Assembly (NCBI RefSeq): GCF_051014445.1
Contig: NW_027488378.1
Coordinates: 4,650,001-4,714,000 of the forward strand
Length of the DNA stretch: 64,000 bases
Source: Colletes latitarsis
Lineage: Eukaryota; Arthropoda; Insecta; Hymenoptera; Colletidae
Direction of reading: 5' to 3'
The notes beneath the pieces are model-generated. The model had not been told where the DNA came from. It was given only the letters and a program-made list of their open reading frames with translations, and ran no database searches. A program made the position numbers and the translations under genes. Below are positions 24,840 through 33,408 of this stretch, in pieces; the first letter of the stretch is position 1; the number at the start of each line of letters is the position of its first letter.

Positions 24840-25073
24840 GATACTTTGATTATTGATTTATTAAAACATAAAGTTAATGAAGTCCCAGTAGATTATAAAT
24901 ATTTTAAAGAGCATGAATTAGCATAGAATTTCATAAAAAATTTGATGAGTGATAGAAGTAACTTGAATAATCTGAATTTTGTAGCTTTTACTATATCTTT
25001 GGATATGGAATCACAGATTCATTTTATTAATAAAAATAGAGATAGTACTGATGATTTACTCAGGCTCGTTAAA
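24840..25073 (+). pseudogene. Unidentified exon-like coding remnant
   Basis: I do not recognise a family. The sequence follows a possible acceptor (TTAATTATAG, ending at 24840) and ends at a good donor match (AAA|GTAAGT near 25073). In between, one frame is open across about 78 codons except for one TAG at 24924-24926. The translation has ordinary protein composition, with stretches such as KVNEVPVDYKYFKEHELA before the stop and NFVAFTISLDMESQIHF after it. It lies outside the inner TIRs of the ISXO2-type element, so it may belong to another element or a host-gene fragment. An exact copy is at 62478-62711. Confidence that it was once coding is low to moderate. Confidence 0.3.
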
Positions 25074-25256
25074 GTAAGTGGGCCAAGTGGGAAGAATATT
25101 AAGATAGATGGATAGATATTGGTAAAAGTATTCTTCTTGTCCTTATATAGGAAATCTTTAATATTACAAATAAACTCTTTCTGTAAAATCTTGAACTTAT
25201 CATTATAATTTATAGAATTAAAGTCAACGCATCTAATAATGAAAGTGAACTGAAGT

Positions 25257-25490
25257 ATTTTATAGACTTGTCAAGAACGTTTTTTGGTATATTCCTAGCA
25301 AACGACCCGTTCAACGATCGGGATGAGTTATACGTAATTCGATTCGTCTAATTCAGTATATTATTTCATTAGTATATGCATTTCATTATCTGCGGAAATT
25401 CGGTATTTTTACAAAGTAACTAAGTATTTTAAATATATTCTGACAGGTTCACAGGTGGAAACAAGTGACTGTCGTTACCTGTGTTCAAAA
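25257..25490 (+). repeat. Left long terminal inverted repeat arm of the ISXO2/Merlin-type element
   Basis: Two collinear blocks are inverted relative to downstream sequence. The outer block (about 25257-25372, containing ATTCCTAGCAAACG and GAGTTATACGTAATTCGATTCG) matches the reverse complement of about 31190-31299. The inner block (25441-25490, TGACAGGTTCACAG...) matches the reverse complement of 26661-26711. The outer arm lies on the far side of the copia element, so the right TIR was split by that insertion. The blocks look roughly 75-85% similar by eye. An exact copy of this arm lies at 62895-63128. Confidence 0.65.
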
Positions 25491-25954
25491 TGCCAGCTAG
25501 TCAAATGCTAATTTGTTAACAATAACATTTATTGAATGAAATTTCTGCTATTTCTGCAAATATCTCATTGAATAAATCACCATCTTTCTATTATATATAC
25601 ATTTACTAAATACATAATGGCTCAGGTATCCAATGAAGTTACTCTTATTGAAAATATAAAATATTGATAGTATTATATGTTAGAAAAAAGTGGTTTCTTC
25701 AATTTAATTCATGTAAGCATCAGTAATGAGATCTTGAAAATTGACGCTGTGATTAATTTTCAAATGGCCTCTGTGCCATTATTTCTACAACAAAATGTTG
25801 ATTCATCAGTCTCTATCTACTCTACCCTTCCACAATTGCTGCGCAGTATTTTTATTTAATGTTAGTTATATAATATATCACGACATTGCTCATAATTATA
25901 CGTTAGCATATATGGTAATTTTAAAACAATATCTGTAACTGAGTTTGTTTTTAG

Positions 25955-26389
25955 AAAACCACGTTCTTTGCTTTTCAAATATCTTTATATAATGCAATGG
26001 CTTTTAAAAACTAAGGGTATAAACATCTCACCGTAAACCGTAAATAGTTTACATTTTAAAGATCCAGAAACAGGCGCTCATACGAATAAAACAGAAACTA
26101 CGTGGAAGCATAGTAAACACTTTTTGCCTGAATATTGTCGGTTAGTATTTGCAGTTCCACACGTTTTTTAATATGTTTTTCTAACATATAATACAAAATA
26201 ATAAATATTATATTTTCTATTTTCAGCAAAAAAGATAATTTCATTGGGTACTTAAGCCATTACGTGTTTTATAAACCTTCCAAGCAAGGAAAGGATGATT
26301 TATTTAATCAGTTCTTAAAAGAAATTTCAGAAATTTCATTTGATGATGATCGATTCTGTAAAAAATCAAAATATACCAGACTTAGATGA
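25955..26389 (+). pseudogene. ISXO2-like (Merlin-type) DDE transposase, C-terminal remnant with intron
   Basis: The enzyme family catalyses cut-and-paste transposition of Merlin/IS1016-type elements. Seen here: after a possible acceptor TTTTTAG (to 25954), a frame leads through GYKHLTV, then across a frameshift to FKDPETGAHTNKTETTW and LPEYCR. The DPxTGAHTNxxExxW block is the diagnostic C-terminal signature of ISXO2-like domains and contains the final acidic residue. An 86-bp intron (26141-26226, CG|GTTAGT...TTTTCAG|C) separates CR from KKDNFIGYLSHYVFYK, the conserved end of the family, with TGA at 26387-26389. It is broken by TAA at 26012-26014 and by a 7-bp tandem duplication ACCGTAA (26030-26043). 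The N-terminal zinc-binding part and first catalytic D are not recognised. The second copy starts at 63593. Confidence 0.72.
26141..26226 (+). other. Intron within the ISXO2-like remnant
   Basis: GTTAGT at the 5' end and TATTTTCTATTTTCAG at the 3' end. Removing it joins a split Arg codon (CG|C) and continues the conserved family sequence in frame. The size is typical of insect introns, which supports a eukaryotic, formerly expressed transposase. Confidence 0.65.
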
Positions 26390-26660
26390 TAATGAAATTT
26401 AATAATAAAAACAAGTTAAACCAACGTACTGCGTACAATAGTAATTTACTATATATTGTAAACACTGTCAGCGACGGGGAGACATTTTTTACTGTTGCTG
26501 CATGTACTGTCTACATACCTGGTTTTAATACTGTCCACCTGACCGACTCGTGGAAGTTCTATGCCTAAAAAAATGATTTTTATGCATCATACAAATTCTT
26601 CTACAAATTCCCATTTGACAATGTAGAATAGATCCAATTAGATAAATTATTTATAATTTT

Positions 26661-26758
26661 TAAAATGAACATAGCAACGATGGTCACTAGTTTCTATCTG
26701 TGAACCTGTCAAAAAATCTACTTGACCTTACTTTTTTACTGTAACTTTTTATAATAAC
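26661..26758 (-). repeat. Right TIR arm, inner part, interrupted by copia
   Basis: 26661-26711 is the reverse complement of the left inner block. 26712-26758 continues the arm up to the copia insertion; its last five bases are the ATAAC target-site duplication. No gene is seen between 26390 and 26660. Confidence 0.6.
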
Positions 26759-26981
26759 TGTTAAAATACTGTTTATATTATTTATTATAATGAATCTTGT
26801 TACAAAACAAACACACTTATTTTCCATTGTGAAAAGAAAACTTAAAAACTAAAAGAACATTCCTCTACATGTGCTTCTTTCACACACACACACACACACA
26901 CACCACACTACCCCTCTTATCTGAAACGGTAAACTCCTAAACACTAAAGAAACTAACGAATTTTAAGTCATATTTCTAACA
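26759..26981 (-). repeat. Copia 3' LTR (223 bp)
   Basis: Starts TGTTAAAATACTG and ends TATTTCTAACA on the plus strand. It contains a (CA)n run (26881-26903) and a segment (about 26904-26932) missing from the other LTR. On the coding strand an AATAAA lies within ATTATAATAAATAAT, a possible polyadenylation signal. Confidence 0.95.
26881..26903. repeat. (CA)n microsatellite in the 3' LTR
   Basis: About 11 CA units; the equivalent part of the other LTR is shorter and interrupted (CACAAACACACACACA). Confidence 0.9.
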
Positions 26982-26995
26982 CGCCTTCTTGACTT
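26982..26995 (-). other. Candidate polypurine tract
   Basis: Directly next to the 3' LTR. The minus strand reads AAGTCAAGAAGGCG, the position and composition expected for plus-strand priming. The tract is imperfect (T and C interruptions). Confidence 0.5.
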
Positions 26996-27003
26996 AAAAT
27001 TTA

Positions 27004-28518
27004 TCAAAACAACAACAAAAATTTTGCCTTTCCTAACGATTTAGTCAGTACATCTGCAATTTGATCGTCCGTAGTCACACTTATTAGTCCCTTTTTTCAT
27101 AATCATAAACAAAATGATAACTTATATCTATATGCTTGGAATTTTTTGAAAATTTTCCATTTTTTGATAAGGCTATCGCTCCAATATTGTCTTCATATAT
27201 TTTTACTGGATTGTCATTCTTCACGTCAAAAACAGATAAAATGCCCTTAATTGGAATGATTTCTTCTACACAATCAGCAAGAGCGTAGTATTCAGCATGC
27301 GTTGAGGCTCTGGAGACAATTTTTTGTTTTTGCGATTTCCATAGTACTACATTTCCAAAAACTCGTATGATTATCCCTGTAGTCGATTTTCTGTCCGTAG
27401 TGTCTGCAGCCCAATCAGCGTCAACAAATGCATCCATTATTTCCTGAGTAGTTGAGTTATAAACAAGATTTATGGAACGAGTGTGATACAAGTATTTTAG
27501 AACACGTGTGCTGTCATAGCTATTTTGGAATCGACTTAGGTAATTGACCGCAAATGAAATGTCTGGGCGAGTACCATTTGCAATATACAATAATGCTCCA
27601 ATTAAATTCCTATATTTCAGTTCTTCATCCACTATATCAGCAGGTTCAATTTTTCGATTCATTTCCATAGGTGTATCGAACCTTTTACTATTTATTATTC
27701 CGTACTTATGACTAAGATTTTCAATATATTTTTCTTGATTCAAGTATATTTCCTCTTTACTTTGGTTACGTTGTACTTCAATTCCCAAGTATTGCTTTAT
27801 TTGTCCCAAGTCTTTCATGCGAAATCGTTTATTAAGCATGATCTTAACTTCATCTATAGCCATTTCATTTATACCACTGATTAATATATCATCCACATAT
27901 AAAATAATATATATTTTTGTGTCGTTTATCTCTCCAGTATACAGACAGTAATCATAATCAGATCTTTTAAAATGCAAGCTTATCATGTAATTATGAAAAC
28001 AATCATACCAGTCACGTGGACTTTCTCTCAATCCATAAAGCGCCTTCTTAAGTAAACAAACCTTATCTGACTGTATATTACTACCATCAGGAGGGTAGAT
28101 GTAAACTTCAGACTTGATATTTCCGTTTAAAAAAGCTGTTTGAACATCCATTTGTTCTATTTTTAAATTTTTAACACATGCAATTGACAGCAACACCTTT
28201 AGCGTGCTCATTCTTGCAACCGGTGAATAAACTTCTTCATCGCTTTGGTACAACTGTTGGAAATGCGACTTTGGCGACAATGCGCGCTTTGCATACTCCA
28301 TCTGTCTTAATTCTATATATCCACTTTACTTCAATTATTTTCTTATTTATTGGAACGTTGACCAAATCCCATGTGTCGTTTTCTTTTAAACCATCAAGTT
28401 CTTGTTTCATAGCCGCTTTCCATTTTCTTGACTCTTCGCAGTTCAATGGTTCTTGGTAGTTTTCAGGTATCAAAGCATTGCAATAGTTTGTATATACGAC
28501 ATGATCATCAAATTTCAC
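27004..28518 (-). pseudogene. Copia pol: reverse transcriptase and RNase H
   Basis: This region encodes the polymerase that copies the element RNA and the RNase H that removes the template. Three frames are needed. 28518-28237 holds the N-terminal reverse transcriptase motif (WKAAMKQELDGLKENDTW, VKWIYRIKTDG). A frameshift near 28260 leads to 28301-27084, with SPVARM, the catalytic YVDD box, LYGLRESPRDW, and a complete RNase H region (VDADWA, DRKSTTG, AEYYAL, EDNIGAIAL, SKHIDI) with its acidic residues present. The frame then stops, and the expected C-terminal tail (DDQIADVLTKSL) continues in another frame to TGA at 27006-27004. The catalytic residues are intact, so the breaks are recent relative to the protein's constraint. 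Confidence 0.93.
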
Positions 28519-28624
28519 AACATTTCACACATTATGTTACGCTTGGGGCGTGTATCTTATTTAACTTCCTCAGTTTTGCTGCATTGATAATCGTCAGTTT
28601 TATTTTCTTTTATTTTCAAAACTC

Positions 28625-28658
28625 TTTCTTCTTCTTCTTCTTCTTCTTCTTCTTCTTT
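28625..28658. repeat. (TTC)n / (GAA)n microsatellite in pol
   Basis: Trinucleotide run in the linker between integrase and reverse transcriptase; on the coding strand it gives a Lys- or Glu-rich run. Such expansions are tolerated in this linker. Confidence 0.9.
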
Positions 28659-28734
28659 TGGCGTTTCCCCTTCGTATTTTTCTTCGTTATCAGTATTTCT
28701 ATAAATGGTATATCTTGCACGTGACGACTTACAA

Positions 28735-29718
28735 CTATTTTGTCATTAACCAATATCTGTATACCCTATTAATATTAATTCCTTTTTCGGCCTTTGGATT
28801 TAGCTTTGAATATCTGCATGCCTCGGGAATTCGTACAAAAGCAGTGCTTCCATATAAGTGTAAGTTTGAAACATCAGCCCTTTTATTAAAAAATATTTCA
28901 TATGGTGTTTTTCTTATTCTTGTGTTTGCTAATAGGCGATTTCCAATGTAGGCAGCCGTGTAAATACATTCTGGCCAATAAAACTTGTCGACATTTGCCT
29001 CTGACAGCAAGCAGCGTGCACGATCCATTATCGTTCTGTTGTGCCTTTCGGCGACTCCGTTCAATTCGTGTGTGTATGCTGGTCCTGGTTTCAAATAAAT
29101 ACCTTCTCGTTTCGCTAATTCATCAAAGTTTTTGTTAAGATATGATTCTCTTCCATTGTCACATCGAATTTCTTTAATACTTTTTCCAGTTTGATTTTTT
29201 ACTAATTTCCTAATATACCTAATGAAGCAATAAAAAACATCACTTTTTTGTTTTATGCAATACACAACAGCAATTTTACTGAAATCATCTATAAAAGACA
29301 CAAAGTATTTCTCACCATTATGACCTGTCTGAGTTATTGGACCATGGACATCTGTATGGACTATTTGTAACAAATCATTTGCTCTTGTACGTTTGTTTTT
29401 AAATTTCAAATTTGTCATTTTATTCTCCGGACAAACTTCGCATTTTATAAATTCGTTTTCGAGTTTCACCGGTGTTCCATTTAGCAGCTGAGCTTCACAC
29501 AAATATTTTAAATCTCTAAAATTTGTGTGACAAAGTATATATCTATGCCATTTTTCTATATTTGAAATTCCCATTGAACTAGTGTACGTACTTGTTTTCT
29601 TATTCTCAAGTCTGGCAACTTCTCCATTTAATTCAAAGAGTTTATTTCTTTTAACAGCAATAGCAATGAGTTTTTCTTTCGAATTACAAATTTTATTGTA
29701 ATTCATTGTCTTTCTCAA
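28735..29718 (-). pseudogene. Copia pol: GAG-pre-integrase zinc region and integrase core
   Basis: Open for 327 codons from the ATG at 29718. The integrase inserts the cDNA into host chromatin. The N-terminal HHCC zinc region is present but unusual: His58 and His64 (one extra residue compared with the common H-x4-H), then Cys93 and Cys96. The catalytic triad is complete: D123 (HTDVHGP), D187 (RCDNGRE) and E224 (NGVAERHNRT), the spacing expected for rve domains. TPYEIFFNKRADVSNLHLYGS marks the end of the core. After about residue 312 the frame shifts; the remainder (LVNDKIVVSRHVQDIPF) continues in another frame to the Lys/Glu-rich linker near 28660. Confidence 0.93.
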
Positions 29719-30009
29719 ACATTATTTTTAATTGTTTTGATTTACAAATACAAGAGACACTTAGTAAGTTTTGTTTCATTTCTGGTACATAGTATATACA
29801 TTTTTAATCTTTATTCCCTCCGACTTATCATTAATGTTAATCATTACATTACCAATTTTTCCAGATATTAGTTTAAAACCATCACCAACTTTAATATCAA
29901 CCGGGTTTTGTAGATTTTTGGATTCATAAAAGTACTCATCTGTGTTTATTATGTGATCTGAGCAACCACTATCTAGTAGCCATTTAATATTTCTACTTCT
30001 TCTATTTTG
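29719..30009 (-). pseudogene. Copia pol: aspartic protease remnant
   Basis: Minus-strand translation near 29982-29960 gives WLLDSGCSDHI, the D-S-G active site of copia proteases, followed by VGDGFKLISGKIGNV in the same frame. A frameshift occurs at the conserved NVYYVP-like site near 29795. The protease processes the Gag-Pol polyprotein. There is no start codon of its own, as expected for a polyprotein domain. Confidence 0.8.
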
Positions 30010-30910
30010 CTACTTTTCATTACTTCAACCTTGAATGAATTGTAATTTCTACTGTCATCTAGACTCGAATTTCCAGCCACTTTTCTATCGTGTCTATTTT
30101 GTATATGTTTGAAAAGGTTGCATTTTGTAATAATTATTAAAGTTTTCTGGGCAGTAACGTTGGATGTGCCCTGACTTATTACACTGACTTAACATACCGC
30201 TTCAGTAGTCGTTGCACTGCTATGCTGATTATCCTTTGAATTGAGATACTTGTTCTGATTGCGTTGTACGTGTCGAAACCTATGACCTCTAGGATTTTTA
30301 GTTAAATTTGAACTAAACGTGCGAGTGTAATTTCTGCTGTACTCAAAGTAGTAACTTTTACCGTTTCTCTTTTGATACTCTAACAGTAATTTAGATTTTA
30401 CATACTCAACTGTTTTCTCCTTCGTTGGCAGTGCATCAATAATATCAACAATACGTGAGAAGTTAACGTTAATAACAGATAATTCAATTTATCCTCTTCA
30501 TTCACAGTCTCACCAGTATTTTTGAGCCTATTTATATGCGTTTCAAATTCGTTAAAGAAGTCACTTGGATTTTCACCTTCTTTCATTTTTAATTCTAACA
30601 ATCTTCTTTTACACAATAGCTTTACTGCACTGTTTTTAACTAGATAAATTTCGTCAAGCTTTGCAATCATATTTTTCGCAGTCGTTTCTGATATTATTAA
30701 TTCTAACTGAGTGTTTGAAATACTGTTTACGATGTAACTTTTTGCTTTAATTTCCTTTTTTATTCCAATCTTCGACTCTTATTTCAGCCGGTCTTTCATC
30801 ATGTAGAATAACCTCGTTACAGTCTTTCATTTCTAAAAATAAATTTAGCCTGAATTTCCAGTTCCATAAAATATTTGTAACATGAAATCGTCCTTTTTTT
30901 CACTTGCCAT
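30010..30910 (-). pseudogene. Copia gag remnant
   Basis: Gag forms the virus-like particle that carries the element RNA in the cytoplasm. The likely start is the ATG at 30910 (MASEKKDDF), about 72 bp after the PBS. The frame shifts by about 30850 into WKFRLNLFLEMKDC and again near 30765. A 90-codon open stretch (30670-30398) then carries the UBN2/Gag-type motifs LLELKMKEGENPSDFFNEFE and LKNTGE. It is followed by further shifted segments and the damaged zinc knuckle. At least three frameshifts or stops; not functional. Confidence 0.82.
30151..30183 (-). pseudogene. Eroded Gag zinc knuckle
   Basis: Minus-strand reading CNKSGHIQRYC supplies the second Cys, the His and the last Cys of a CX2CX4HX4C nucleocapsid knuckle. 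The first Cys is not in frame, so the motif is damaged. Confidence 0.6.
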
Positions 30911-30981
30911 GCTTCAAACTTAGGTTATCTTCCTTTCACAACTAAATTTCTTTTCTTTACTGTTAACGAACAAACCACGGA

Positions 30982-30993
30982 CCTCTGCTACCA
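30982..30993 (-). other. Copia primer-binding site (initiator-Met tRNA)
   Basis: Directly abuts the 5' LTR. The minus strand reads TGGTAGCAGAGG, the exact complement of the CCTCTGCTACCA 3' end of animal initiator-Met tRNA. Confidence 0.85.
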
Positions 30994-31178
30994 TGTTAAA
31001 ATACTGTTTATATTATTTATTATAATGAATCTTGTTACAAAACAAACACACTTATTTTCCATTGTGAAAAGAAAACTTAAAAACTAAAAAACATTCCTCG
31101 ACGTGTGCTTCTCTCACAAACACACACACACTCCTAAACACTAAAGAAACTAACGAATTTTAAGTCATATTTCTAACA
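30994..31178 (-). repeat. Copia 5' LTR (185 bp)
   Basis: Same termini as the other LTR. About four substitutions and a 1-bp indel separate the aligned parts; a 37-bp segment in the CA-rich middle is missing here. As the 5' LTR it would hold the promoter, so this deletion could matter for transcription. Confidence 0.95.
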
Positions 31179-31183
31179 ATAAC

Positions 31184-31299
31184 AGTAACATGTACTGAAT
31201 TAGGCGAATCGAATAATGTATAACTCACCCCGATCCGTGAACGGGCCTAGCGTTTGCTAGGAATATAATGTTCCATAACTTTTCAACAAAGTCTAAAAT
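31184..31299 (-). repeat. Right TIR arm, outer part, beyond copia
   Basis: Reverse complement resembles 25257-25372 (shared ATTCCTAGCAAACG, GAGTTATACATTATTCGATTCG, CTAATTCAGTA). It lies directly after the copia target-site duplication, so it is the continuation of the arm that ends at 26758. Confidence 0.65.
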
Positions 31300-31939
31300 T
31301 TTTCCCAAGGGTTTTTGAATACCTATACACTGTATAGATATCCTGTTTCCTTCAACCGAACGACATGTGTCCCTAAAAAATATATTTATAAAGTAAGTCG
31401 GTCAAGTAGGAAGAATATTCAGATATTTAAGAATATGAATATATTGGTAAAAATATCCATTCCTCTTACCTTTATGTCCTGTGTATTGGATAATATAGAT
31501 TTACATACTTTTACCGCTGAATTCGAAATTCTGAACTAAACATAGGTACAGGACTCGTAAAAACCGTTTTTTATTCTTTTTATAGTTTTATCTGTTTTCC
31601 AAAAAACAACCAATTAAATTAAGTTGCAAGAATGCAAAAGCGATAAAACTTACAGAGGCTTTAATAGAAAATTATAAAACAAAATGTTTACTTAAGACTT
31701 TACCTTTTGTAAAAACCGGCGATATTGACTGTGTGTGTGTAAATCGTCGTACGTTCGTGCCCGGTGCAGTAAAACACGTGCATCGATCTAGGTTACGTAC
31801 GTTCCTCACGTGCCACTTTCTCAATCTATACTTTTACATAAAAATTACTTAGAAAATCACTCCTACTCCTCATTTGGACAGAATTTTTACTTTCATGATT
31901 TTAGCGAAAAGTCGTTTTCCTGCTCGGGGAACACATATG
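31300..31939. other. No gene recognised; hairpin-like repeat at 31388-31470
   Basis: 31388-31470 resembles 25071-25150 in the same orientation (GTAAGTCGGTCAAGTAGGAAG against GTAAGTGGGCCAAGTGGGAAG, and ATATTGGTAAAAATAT against ATATTGGTAAAAGTAT). Each copy is itself an imperfect palindrome. Nothing is recognised in the rest; 31740-31810 is a CpG-richer patch with several ACGT motifs. Confidence 0.45.
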
Positions 31940-31941
31940 TA

Positions 31942-33318
31942 CAGGGTGTTCGGCCACCCCTGGGAAAAATTTTAATGGGGGATTCTAGATGCCAAAATAC
32001 GAAAATACAGACGAAAATCAAGAATACCAATTTGTTGATAGAGGCTACGTTGAAAAGTTATTAACAATTAAACTCAAAAATTTCAAATCGTTCTGGAAAA
32101 ATTGTTATCGGTTGCGGGGGTCAATTGCAATCATTTTTGGTGAATACACATACCTCCGAAATCTTACCCACTTTCGAGATAAAAATTCGAGAATGTGTGA
32201 AATTTTTTCGATGGAAAAGAAAAATTTCAAATCGTTTTGGAAAAATTGTTATCGGTTGCGGGGGTTACTTACAACCATTTTGGGTGAATCGTCATACCCC
32301 CCTAATCATGCGCATTTTCGAGAAAGAAATTCAGTACGGGCGGAACTTTAAACGTTAATAACTTTTTAATAAAGCCTCCATTAACAAATTGGTATTCTTG
32401 ATTTTCGTCTTACTTTGGTCTCTAGAATCCCCTGGGAGAAATTGTAATGGGAGATTCTAGAGGTTAAAGTAGGATGAAAATCAAGAATACCAATTTGTTG
32501 ATGGAGTAATACGATACTAAACAAGTTATTGACGTTTAAAGTTCCGCTCTTACTTTCGAATTTTTTTCTCGAAAATGCGCAGGATTTCGTATGTGGTATG
32601 TCTATTCACCGAAAATAATTGTAATTGACCCCCGAAACCGAAAGTAATTTTTTCAGAACGATTTGAAATTTTCTTTTTCTTTCGTCGAAAAATTTAGGCA
32701 CTGTCTGTCGATTTTTCTTAAAAATTCCTTTCTGATTTTTATTCAGTTTGTAAAATAGTTGTTTAATAATACTCTTTGTGTAGGTACCCATGAGCTCTAC
32801 TCGCGAAAAAAAACGTTTCATTGGAATATATTCACTATTCACTATATCAGTAGGAGTTGCGGGGGCTGTTTGAAAATTTGACCAGTTATATGGGATTTTT
32901 CTCACTTTACGGGGTCAAGGAACAACTTTTCCAACATCTCTACATATTCTCCATTAAAATATGCGTTGTGTTGCTGTTTGAAACATTAAAATCGTTCAAT
33001 CCGGCTGTCGACCAAAAAAAAAAAATGCTTGTAACTGACCCCTGCAACGAAAACTAATTCTTCCAAGACGATTCGAAATTCTTTTTTACTTGAATTTTTT
33101 TTGTCGAAACTGAGTAGGATTTCGGGGGTACGATTCTAACTGACCTCCGCGACCAACAATAATTTTTTCAGAACGATTTGAAATTTTTTTATTTAATGTT
33201 ATTAATAACTACTTTTTAACGAAACCTCAGTCGAAAAATTGATATTCTTAATTTTCGTCTTATTTTGGCTTCTAGAATCTCCCATTAAAATTTTTCCCAG
33301 GGGTGGCCAAACACCCTG
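31942..33318. mobile_element. Composite TIR element (head-to-head fusion of two related elements)
   Basis: Outer termini CAGGGTGTTCGGCCACCCCT (left) and ...CAGGGGTGGCCAAACACCCTG (right) are inverted repeats that continue for about 100 bp (GGGAAAAATTTTAATGGG, GATTCTAGA, GACGAAAATCAAGAATACC). Each side is flanked by TA (31940-31941, 33319-33320), consistent with a TA target site. In the centre (about 32390-32490) two more termini of the same type face each other without the outer CAGGGTGTTCGGCC bases, so two copies were joined with loss of the termini at the junction. Internal blocks containing ATTTTTTTCTCGAAA and AACGATTTGAAATTTT repeat several times. No transposase is encoded; non-autonomous. 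Confidence 0.75.
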
Positions 33319-33408
33319 TATATATTAAATCAATATTAATGAAATTACACCTTGACCGAATTCATTTCAATCCCCCCACACTAATACATATATTGTGTGT
33401 AGCCCATA

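Larger units (their letters stand above)
24421..26362. repeat. Macro-repeat flank, copy 1 (pairs with 62059-64000)
   Basis: All 1,942 bp recur at 62059-64000 with a constant offset of 37,638 bp and no indel. I found no substitution by eye; the exon-like remnant, left TIR arm and most of the ISXO2-like remnant are shared. The duplication extends past the right window edge, so its true length is unknown. It implies a large tandem duplication of island plus array, or an assembly repeat. Confidence 0.95.
25441..26711. mobile_element. Inner body of a DNA transposon with ISXO2/Merlin-type transposase remnant
   Basis: Bounded by inverted repeats of about 50 bp. The left begins TGACAGGTTCACAGGTGG; the right ends CTGTGAACCTGTCA. 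They also share GAAAC(A/T)AGTGAC and CGTT(A/G)C. Inside lies a spliced ISXO2-type transposase remnant. The inverted similarity continues outward past 26711 and beyond the copia insertion, so the complete element was probably about 25257-26758 joined to 31184-31299. I found no clear target-site duplication. Family assignment rests on the transposase motif, not on the termini. Confidence 0.6.
26759..31178 (-). mobile_element. Copia-type (Ty1/copia) LTR retrotransposon, degenerate
   Basis: 4,420 bp in minus orientation, flanked by a perfect 5-bp target-site duplication, ATAAC (26754-26758 and 31179-31183). Both LTRs start TG and end CA on the plus strand as read. Domain order along the minus strand is Gag, aspartic protease, integrase, reverse transcriptase, RNase H. 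Integrase before reverse transcriptase identifies Ty1/copia rather than Ty3/mdg4. PBS and PPT sit next to the LTRs. Several frameshifts and stops in gag and pol make it non-autonomous. LTRs are about 97% similar outside a 37-bp indel, so the insertion is fairly recent but predates the macro-duplication if a copy exists beyond the right window edge. Confidence 0.95.

Noticed and set aside
25677..25859. 60-codon open frame (and its copy at 63315-63497)
   Set aside because: Short, no recognisable domain, no splice context, AT-rich; identical only because the whole flank is duplicated.
26386..26568. 60-codon open frame after the ISXO2-like remnant
   Set aside because: Begins at the end of the transposase remnant in another frame and shows no family feature.
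28178..29138. Plus-strand open frames overlapping the copia element
   Set aside because: They are antisense shadows of integrase and reverse transcriptase; one includes a poly-Phe run from the TTC microsatellite.
31810..32358. Open frames with repeated KNFKSFWKNCYRLRG-like segments
   Set aside because: They follow the internal direct repeats of the non-autonomous TIR element rather than a protein family.
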